64,000 nt of DNA from Dendrobium chrysotoxum. Lineage: Eukaryota; Streptophyta; Magnoliopsida; Asparagales; Orchidaceae. The stretch lies in assembly GCA_019925795.1 (NCBI GenBank), contig CM034314.1:27707774-27771773 (forward strand). Reading direction: 5' to 3'. The position numbers and the translations under genes were made by a program. The notes under the pieces were generated by a model. It did not search any database. It worked only from the letters and a program-made list of their open reading frames with translations, and had not been told where the DNA came from. Positions 56,208 to 64,000 of the stretch are shown piece by piece (positions within the stretch are counted from its first letter, which is position 1; the number at the start of each line of letters is the position of its first letter).

Positions 56208-56999
56208 CCCCCAGGTTTTGAGAGTTCCCAATATCCAAGTCATGTCTATAAATTAAAAAAGGCCTTATATGGATTGAAACAGGCACCCAGAGCTTGGTAT
56301 GAGAGGCTTAGCACATTGCTGTTAGAAAGAGAGTTTGTTAAGGGGAGCGTAGACACCACCCTTTTTCTAAGGAGATTAGGAGATGACTTACTCATTGTCC
56401 AGATCTATGTTGATGATATAATTTTTGGATCTTCTGATAAATATTTATGTGATGAGTTTTCTAAAATAATGAGTAAGGAGTTTGAGATGAGTATGATGGG
56501 AGAATTGTCTTACTTTTTGGGGTTTAGCATAAGGCAAACAGATGATGGAACCTTTCTCAATCAATCAAAATATACTAAGGACATTTTAAAGAAATATGAA
56601 ATGGACAAAGCCAAGCCAATCAATACTCTCATGCCCTCCTCAGTTCAGTTAGATAAGGACTCAAGTGAAAAATCTGTTGATCAGAAGAAGTATAGAGGGA
56701 TAATAAGATCACTGCTTTACCTGACTGCTAGCCGACCTGATATCATGTTTAGTGTCTGTCTTTGTGCTAGGTTTCAGGCTGATCCCAAAGAGTCCCACCT
56801 GACTGCTGTTAAGAGAATTCTTAGATATCTTTTAGGGACCCCAAACTTAGGAATCTGGTATCCTAGGCACAGCACCTCTTTTGAGATCATTGGATATTCT
56901 GATTCTGACTTTGCGGGGTGTAGGGTGGATAGAAGGAGCACTTCTGGGACTTGTCAATTCATAGGAAAGTCGTTAGTCTCCTGGTCCAGTAGAAAATAG
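56208..56999 (+). pseudogene. copia reverse transcriptase C-terminal half and RNase H start
   Basis: Same frame as before the TAA. LYGLKQAPRAWYERL, then QIYVDDIIFGSSD with the catalytic Asp pair, ELSYFLGFSIRQ, SLLYLTASRPDIMFSVC, and RNase H YSDSDFAGCRVDRRSTSGTC. It ends at TAG 56997-56999 in SSRK-stop-NSVALSTAE, where the family reads Gln. Confidence 0.9.
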
Positions 57000-57356
57000 A
57001 ACTCAGTTGCACTTTCCACTGCTGAAGATGAGTACATTGCCTTAGGGAGTTATGTGGCCCAAGTTCTTTGGTTGAAGCAACAAGTCTTTGATTTAGGGGT
57101 ACCTGTTGGCACAATTTCTATTCTGTGTGATAATACTAGTGCCATCTATATCTCTAAGAATCCAATCCAACATTCTAGGACCAAACACATTGATATAAGG
57201 CATCACTTCATTAGGGACCATGTTACAAAAGGGGATATTGAGCTACATCATGTAGCAACTGAAAATCAGCTGGCTTACATATTCACTAAACCACTGGCCT
57301 TTGACTTATTCAGCATTTTGAGAACCAGATTAGGAGTGATTGATATAAATGCTTGA
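57000..57356 (+). pseudogene. copia RNase H C-terminus and end of pol
   Basis: Continues in frame: NSVALSTAEDEYIALGSYVA, QVLWLKQQVFDLG, ILCDNTSAIYISKNP (catalytic Asp), TKHIDIRHHFIRDHV and AYIFTKPLAFDLF. Ends at TGA 57354-57356. The closely matching fragment at 32880-33187 (minus) belongs to the old related element. Confidence 0.9.
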
Positions 57357-59200
57357 TTCTGATGACTGCTAATTTTTGATTGTTCTGATTGATATTCTAT
57401 TTTCTATTAGTTAGTTTTTGGTTTGATTATTTGCTTTCAGTTGATTTTATTTCTTCTGCTGATTTCTATTTTAGCCTTACTGTTAGTTTGATTTGAGTAT
57501 TTACTTGGATGTGATTTTTTACCTATTTTTATTCACTGGTTCATATCTTGCACTTACTATTTTATGCTTTTCAAAATCTGATCACCGCTCACTACTTCTG
57601 ATAATCTGAATTTCTGACTGGGAGTTTTTATCTTATTTTGGTTTGGAAGCTGGTACGCAGTGATTGATTCCACTGAATATGTTAAAGGGAAGAAACATTG
57701 ATGATTGTTTCTCTTCCTCTAACTCCTTTACTGGTGTATAGTTTCTTTTGGATAAAAATCCTCTTCAAAATTAAAATGTTAGTTTTTGAAATAGAGATTA
57801 TTTTATCTTCCTATAGTAATCTGCCTCATATCAATAGTGTTTTTCAAAGTCTTGAGTCATTAGTTTGATTTTTTAAACCAAGTGATTGCATTTATCATAT
57901 GCTGTATGGCTTTTCTTTTGTGAATTATTCTTCCTTACTGTGGAGAGTCATCTCCTATATCTGGAAGATAATCTCACAGCTGAGACTCTTTAATGATTAT
58001 GAAAAGGAGAAAGCTTACAAAAGATGCGCAGTGCGCCAAATAATTTAAAAAAGAGGCATAAAATGAGCCCAAAACTGAAAAGATGCAAAATTACCAAATT
58101 GGATACACAAAGTGTATCAAAAATGAAAAGATGCGCAAAGCGCCAACCAATTTGAAAAAGAGGCACAAAATGAGCCCAAACCAAGCTTTCTTCCCTTTCA
58201 GATTGCTAAATGTCTCAGAAAAATCTGTGCGCCTCTTAATATTTTCAAAAGCTTGAGTTTGGAAATCCTGATTTATGATTCTTTACTTTGTAACACTATT
58301 ATATCAGATATTTTTCTGGAACGAGGCTTGAAAGGATCTCTTTTCAAATCTAATGTCTTTTCTTCTGAATCAGATTTTTGTTTTGAAAGAGGTTTGCATC
58401 GATAAGGTGCCCGGGGTCGGAGTTACGAAAGTTGATTTTTCCAACATTTTCTGGATTTCAGTGCTGTCAATCGTCTTCCTATTGGTTTTTGAATCTAAAA
58501 TCAAGGAAAAATTCTGATTTACTCGAGCAGCTTGATCAAAAAAAATATTACTTTTATGTGTTTTTACTATAAGTTTTATTCGTTTTTGTTTTATTTTGAT
58601 TTCATGGTTGTATTTTTGGGATCCTGATCGATCATCTTCATCCTTCATCTTTTTCTGTTTTCTTCAAATCGTCCTGGACGATACACCATTCGTCCTGGAT
58701 GATCCAAACATCGTCCTGGACGATTCATTCAAAATCGTCCCCACACTGCTCCTGCTGCTGAAAAAAATCCCACGTGGTTGCCCAGGAGCAGCGGCACGCC
58801 GAGGACATCCAGCGCTTCACTGACTATGCTGCGCAGCAGCAACAGCAGCATGACCAGAACATCGCCTGGATTGGAGCCCACTTTCAGTCCATTCACCATT
58901 ACTTCAACCCTCCACCGCCACCTCCTTCTTCCGATCAGGATCCGCCTCAGTTTTAGTTTCTTGTTTTGTAGTTGTTCTCTTTTATGTTTTATACTTATAT
59001 TTCCGTGTTCTATTTTACCCTCCTCCTTTTTGTGATGTCAAAAGGGGGAGTCAGTTGTAGTCGTTTCAGTTTTTGCTATGTGTTATATTTTCTATATTAG
59101 TTTGATCGTTAAATGAAAATTTGAAAAAAAAATATATATCTATTTTTCGATCTCCTATTTATTTTTATTTTCAAACTACTTTACAAATATTTGCCATCAT
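57357..59200 (+). other. 3' non-coding region of the copia element
   Basis: About 1.85 kb with no long frame. It holds a duplicated ~60-bp block (AAAAGATGCGCA(G/A)(T/A)GCGCCAA...AAAATGAGCCCAAA at about 58020-58080 and 58127-58185) and three palindromes of the LTR type at 58671-58727. Close to the 3' end is a short frame to 58956 (QQQQQHDQNIAWIGAHFQSI, then PPPPPPSSDQ) without an ATG start. It may be a relic of an extra Sirevirus ORF; function unknown. Confidence 0.65.
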
Positions 59201-59215
59201 CAAAAAGGGAGAGAT
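59201..59215 (+). other. polypurine tract of the copia element
   Basis: CAAAAAGGGAGAGAT ends one base before the 3' LTR start TGTTGC. Confidence 0.8.
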
Positions 59216-60879
59216 TGTTGCAAATCTGGTTTTGATGATGACAAATATGTTTCCAGTGTGTTTTGCTTGGCTAACCTGTTTCAGGCACAAAAGATCACGA
59301 GCAAATCAAGCTAACTCAAGATCGGGTCCAAGTGTGTCAAATGTATGATTTTTCTTTTTATTGAGTCAATTGTAATGTAACTGATCCCCAAGCTAAGTAA
59401 CCTTGCACACACACACTCAGGGGGAGAGCTTGAGTGAATTAGAGTTTCTGTTCATTTTTTGTTCAGATCGTCCTGGATGATATTCACATCGTCCTGGATG
59501 ATCCAGCCAAAACAGAAACCCTAATTAGGGTGACCAAGTTAAGTGAGTCTGATTAAGCAGATCGTCCTAGACGATCTTTGGATCGTACGGGATGATATGC
59601 TCAAATCAGAAATTCTCAGCCGCCAGAACAACTTAGGCAAGTTTTTATTTTTAGTTATTTGGTCTGATAGTCCCGGACGATACGTGTATCGTCCTGGACG
59701 ATTCAGTACAATCATGCTTAAATTAGTCTGGTAATTAAGGAAAACAATTAATATTTAATTGATACGATCATATGGTCCTGGACGATCGCCGGATCGTCCC
59801 GGACGATCATGATCGTCTAGTGCATTTCAGCTGTACGTCCCGAACTGTGTTCAGGACGATTTGGGCACTTTTTGAACTAATCGTACAGGACGATACCCGT
59901 ATCATCCTGGACGATCAAGTCATTTTTTGGTCGTCCAGCACACGTTTCTCTAGATGACCCGAACTGTCTCCTGGACGATATTCCTCGATTTGCACTAATC
60001 ATCCCGGACGATCGGAGGATCGTACGGGACGATATGAATAATTTTTTCTACTGATCGTCTAGAACAGCCAGATCGTCCAGGCTGAAATAGCTAAATTTGA
60101 ACTGATCGTACAGGATGATATATCGATCGTCCTGGACGATCTTGGCCGACCAGTTGAGATTTAGGGCAAATTTTAAGCCCTCCTATAAAAGAACTTTTTC
60201 TTAAAAATAAAAAAATCTTTTGCCACCTTTCTTCCCTGAGAAACCCTAGAGAGAGAGAGAGAGTTGGGAGAGAGAGAGAAGATCTTGTGAGGGGGAGTTA
60301 GTGAGGGATTCACTAAGGTTTCTCCAGGCACGGATTAGAGTCGTCTTCTCCGCTCGTCGTCTTTCGTCTAGTTGGTGTTCGTCGTGGGAGGATCGTTCGC
60401 AAGAAGATCCGGGGTTCTCTGCCCGCTTCAGGTGGAAGCAAAAGGAGTTCGAAGGTTCTCTGCCTGCTTCAGGAGAAAGCAAAAGGAGGTCGGGTTCTCT
60501 GCCTCACCGTGTGGTGAAAAGGAGGTATTTGTACAGGCTTCTCCGCCTTGCTGTTGGAGCAAAAGGAGAGACACTTTTTGTTTAGTGCAGTACCCGGAGG
60601 GGAGGCTCCGGGGAGTGGACGTAGGTCAAGTTGACCGAACCACTATAAAATCTGGCTTGCTTTTCTGATTCAGTTTTGCACTTTACTTTTCCGATATTAA
60701 CTGCTTGGGTGAATATCTGTGATTGATCTTTTCGTTCTTGTTTACTTGTTTCCGCTGCTAAAGTATTGAAAAGATTTTCATTGTTATCGTGAAATTTTTA
60801 AATAACCAATTCACCCCCCCCCCTCTTGGTTAGCCTCGGGACTAGTTCACTAGGGCTTAACATCCCTTTCGAACTTTCA
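59216..60879 (+). repeat. 3' LTR of the copia element
   Basis: Same layout as the 5' LTR: palindromes 59466-60150, TATAAAAG at 60184, leader hairpin repeats at about 60414-60580, C-run of ten at about 60814-60823 (eight or fewer in the 5' LTR). Ends CTTTCA, then the duplication AATGG. Confidence 0.95.
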
Positions 60880-62650
60880 AATGGTCTTTCTGACAACTGT
60901 CACCCATCGACTACATTTCTTTTAACCACTGTTGCCAGACTATGATCCTTTCGACCTCCGTCACCAGACAACGATCTTTCCAACCTCAGTCTCCTGCCAA
61001 TTACGGTCATTCCAACATCCATAGCCAGAAAATGATCCTTCCGATCTTTATCACTAGACTACGGTCTTTCTGACCTCCATCACACATCGACCATAATCCT
61101 TTCAACCTCCGTCACCAGACAACGGTTTTTCTGACCACTATCGCCCACTAACTATGGTCCTTCTGACCTTCGTTGCCAGACAACGGTCTTTTTGACCACT
61201 ATCGCCCACCGACTATAGTCCTTCTGATCTTTATCATGAGACAACAGTCTTTCTGACCACTGTTGCTTGCTGATTACAGTTCTTCTAACCTTTGCCACTA
61301 GACTATAGTTCTTATGGCCTCCATCGCCAGACAACGGTACTTTCGACCTCTGTCACTTGCCAACTGCAATCCTTCTGACATCCATCACCAGACAACGATC
61401 ATTCTGACCTCTATCGCCAGACTTTGGTCTTTTTTGACCTCCATCTCATGTTGACTATGGTCCTTTTGACCTCTGTCACCAGATAATAATCTTTCTAACC
61501 ACTGTCGCCCGCTGACTACAGTCCTTCCATCCTCCATTGCAAAGCAACAGTCTTTCTGACCACTATTGTCTTCCTACTATAGTCCTTCTAACCTTTGTCA
61601 CCAAACAGTAGTCTTTGTAACTAATATTGCTCGTCAACTACGTTCCTTCTAACCTCCGTCACCAGATTACGGTCCTTCCAACCTCCGTTTCTAGACAACG
61701 ATCTTTCTGACATCCGTCAATTATCGACTATGATCCTTACGACCTCCATTGCTAGACAATGGTCCTTTCGACCTCTATCATCAGATTACGATATTTCTAA
61801 CCTCTGTCACACATCGAATATGGTCCTTTCGACCTCCGTCGCTAGATAACGGTCCTTCGGACCTCCGTTGCCTGCTAACTACGGTCCTGCCAACCTTCAT
61901 CACTAGACTATGATCTTTTTGACCACTGCCTCCTTCCAACTACGGTCCTGCCAACCTTTGTTGCAATACAATAGTCTTTTTGACCATTGTCGCCCATCGA
62001 TTATGATTCTTCTAACCTCAGTTTCCAAACTACGGTCCTTTCGACCTTTGTTGCTATATAGTGGTCTTTTCGACCTCCGTCACCTGTCCACTATGGTCCT
62101 TCTAACCTCCGTCGCCAGACTACAATCTTTTTAACCTCCGTCACATATCGACTATAGTCCTTCCAACCTTCGTCACCAAATAATAGTCTTTATGGCCACT
62201 ATCATGCACCTACTACGGTTCTTCTGACCTCCATTGCTAGACAACGATCTTTCTAACCACTATCGCCTGCCGACTACAGTCCTTCCGACCTTTGTCGCAA
62301 GATAATGGTCTTTCTGACCATTGTCGCTCACCGACTATAGTCTTTCTGACCTCTGTCGCCATACTATGGTCCTTCCGATGTCCGTTTCTAGACAACGATC
62401 TTTATGACCTCCGTCGTCTACTAACTATGATCCTTTTGACCTTCATTGCTAAACAATAGTCCTTCCGACCTCTGTCACCAAACTACGATCTTTCTGACCT
62501 TCGTCACATATTGACTACGGTCCTTCCACCTTCATTGTTGAAAAAGGTCCTTCCAACCTCCATGGCTCGTTGACTACGGTCCTCCTGACCACCACCACCT
62601 GACTACGATCTTTCTAATCTCCATCGCCTGCCGACTATGGTCCTGTTGAC
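60880..62650 (+). repeat. ~30-bp satellite array, right block
   Basis: About 60 imperfect monomers of the types GAC(T/A)A(C/T)GGTC(C/T)TTC(T/C)GACC and TC(C/T)(G/A)TC(G/A)CCA, often with two alternating subtypes ending CCA or CCCACC. It is the direct continuation of the left block; the copia element sits within one monomer (GATAATGG/TCTTTCTGAC). Confidence 0.92.
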
Positions 62651-62689
62651 TAAACGAATATATCAATACTGATTCTTCCAATTCCTACC

Positions 62690-62985
62690 ATGTAATGCAC
62701 TTTATATGATGTATATTTGCTACATCAAACCAAGGCCCTCCCTCAAGGATGGGCCTCATTTGTAATTGACCAAAAACACTAGTGGATTCATTCAAACTCG
62801 GCCAGGTTTTATAGTTTTCCCCCCTTTTTAGGGGTTTCCACGTAAAAACTCTGGTGTCTCTTATGAACGTTAAACTCTCTCTTTTATATGATTATATGTT
62901 GGATCTTCATACAAAGCTAATATGCTAAACTTTATACTTCTCTATCGCCGCGAATATTCCAGGACGCAATAATTTCCTTTCTCAA
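62690..62985 (+). repeat. probable copia LTR fragment of another family
   Basis: The string TTTTCCCCCCTTTTTAGGGG followed by TTTCCACGTAAAAACTCTGG resembles the R region common to many plant copia LTRs (hairpin-like CCC...GGG and TTTCCACGTAAAAA). No partner LTR or coding part is visible. Confidence 0.5.
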
Positions 62986-63560
62986 ATATATGGTGTATTT
63001 ATAAATTTTGTTAACAACATAAATTATTGTTAAAGTATGCTTAAGTTATTTTCAAAATACATCCCAAAATGATAACTCAAAAGGCTATCTAAATCACCCA
63101 AAAGGATAAGTTAAACTAGCCACTACAAGTTAGGTGGTGTTGAAACAGCGATGCGCATGTGTTGGAGTGGTGCTATTGTGTAGTTTTTTTTTTGGAAAGA
63201 TTATAGGGAGCTAGTGTGTACTACCTTACAAAGTTTAGGGAGTGACAATTTATATAATTATAAGAAAATTTTTATAGTGTAATAGCTAAAACCTTTAATA
63301 ATTAAAATATAATATATTATTAATGAAATTGTACAGAAATAAACTAAAGTACCTAATATAATCAAAATCAAGTGATAATTTATAAGTATAAAATAATTTA
63401 ACTAGTGCTTTTAATATGTTGCAAATGAAAATAAATCCACTAGTGCTTGTAATATGTTACAAATGATGTCATTTCTCAAGGGAAGGCATTAATACATAAC
63501 ATATATATTATTGAAGTTATTATAGCCTTGCATTGAAATTATTGGTGATTATAGGTGAGG
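62986..63560. other. non-coding spacer, nothing recognised
   Basis: AT-rich sequence between the satellite blocks of opposite orientation. ACTAGTGCTT(T/G)TAATATGTT occurs twice (about 63402 and 63441). Confidence 0.4.
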
Positions 63561-64000
63561 AAATTAGTAGGCATCAGAGTAGCCAGACGATATTGGTAAG
63601 GAGATTGTAATTAGGACGACTATAGTTATATGATTGTGGTTGAAAGGACTGTTATCAAGTGATGGTAGTCGAATGATTGTAGTTGGTCAATGATGGTCAG
63701 AGGACCATAGTTAATCAAAGATGATTGGAGGATAGTAGTCAGGCAACAGTGGTCAAAGGACTGTAGTTAGTGGGTGATGAAAGTGGATGGACTATAGTCA
63801 GGTGACAGTGGTCAGAAAGACCATATTCTGGCGATGGTAGTATAAGGAGCATACTCGGGGTGATAGCGATTCAAGGACCTTACTTGAGGGACATTGGTCT
63901 AAAGACTATAGTTAGTTGGTGACTGTGGTTTGAGGATCAGAGTCAGGTGATAGTGATTTGAGGACTATAGTTAATAAATAATGGCCAGAAAATCATTGTT
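63561..64000 (-). repeat. ~30-bp satellite array in inverted orientation (continues past window)
   Basis: The plus strand reads GACTATAGTCAGGTGACAGT, GGTCAGAAAGACCAT and GGACTGTAGTTAGTGGGTGA, which are reverse complements of the monomers at 60880-62650 (ATGGTCTTTCTGACCACTGT, CACCTGACTATAGTC). More diverged than the right block. Confidence 0.85.

Larger units (their letters stand above)
50765..60879 (+). mobile_element. complete Sirevirus-like Ty1/copia retrotransposon, 10.1 kb
   Basis: Flanked by a perfect 5-bp duplication AATGG (50760-50764 and 60880-60884). Two LTRs of 1662 and 1664 bp, tRNA-Met-type PBS, Gag with coiled coil and two zinc knuckles, then protease, integrase, RT and RNase H (copia order), a 1.86 kb 3' non-coding region and a polypurine tract. 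Large size, long LTRs, a coiled-coil Gag extension and a long 3' region fit the Sirevirus lineage. LTRs are nearly alike, so insertion is recent, yet the coding part has several stops. Confidence 0.93.

Noticed and set aside
61152..61334. Minus-strand 60-codon open frame
   Set aside because: It is a shadow of the ~30-bp satellite.
60880..62650. CRISPR-like regular direct repeats
   Set aside because: There are no unique spacers between identical repeats; units are head-to-tail imperfect satellite monomers in a plant nuclear genome.

Overview
This is nuclear DNA from a flowering plant. The evidence is one conserved intron-containing 14-3-3 gene of the epsilon type, surrounded by plant transposable elements: Ty3/gypsy chromovirus, Sirevirus-like Ty1/copia, hAT, Mutator-like, RTE-type LINE and a 5S-derived Cassandra-like LTR. 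Base composition is AT-rich. A 13.4 kb intron and deeply nested repeats suggest a large, repeat-rich genome. The species cannot be named from the sequence. There is no sign of a prokaryote or organelle.

Left arm (1-10.2 kb): two decayed chromovirus copies lie head to tail and share one LTR (3181-6932). That LTR is split by a 3.26 kb hAT element (3417-6680) with a broken transposase. The second copy ends abruptly at about 10,230.

Middle (10.2-27.3 kb): the 14-3-3 gene runs on the minus strand, start codon at 27308-27306, five exons recognised, last recognised codons near 12,912. Its third intron (13,262-26,655) holds two solo-type LTRs in tandem, two small hAT derivatives, a third hAT-like element, a degenerate gypsy remnant and a LINE fragment, several with readable target-site duplications. 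A 798 bp Mutator-like element lies just downstream of the gene.

27.3-34.6 kb: the 14-3-3 upstream region, a (TA)n microsatellite, a perfect foldback MITE, a LINE 3' end (minus) and an old, internally deleted Sirevirus-like copia element (minus).

34.6-49.9 kb: more than 12 kb with no recognisable coding sequence. It contains successive tandem-repeat families. From about 42.2 to 46.05 kb many monomers are built as stem-loops, and in one family the two arms change together while remaining complementary. A 500-base assembly gap lies at 47,392-47,891.

49.9-64 kb: a ~30 bp satellite array interrupted by a Cassandra-like solo LTR (50,030-50,251) and by a complete 10.1 kb Sirevirus-like copia element (50,765-60,879, TSD AATGG, LTRs of about 1.66 kb). 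The satellite resumes to 62,650 and reappears in inverted orientation from about 63.56 kb to the window end.

The only plausibly functional host gene is the 14-3-3 gene. Every transposon coding region seen carries stops or frameshifts. The most unusual material is the covarying hairpin satellite (45.67-46.05 kb) and the palindrome and hairpin arrays shared in layout, but not in sequence, by the two Sirevirus-like elements.
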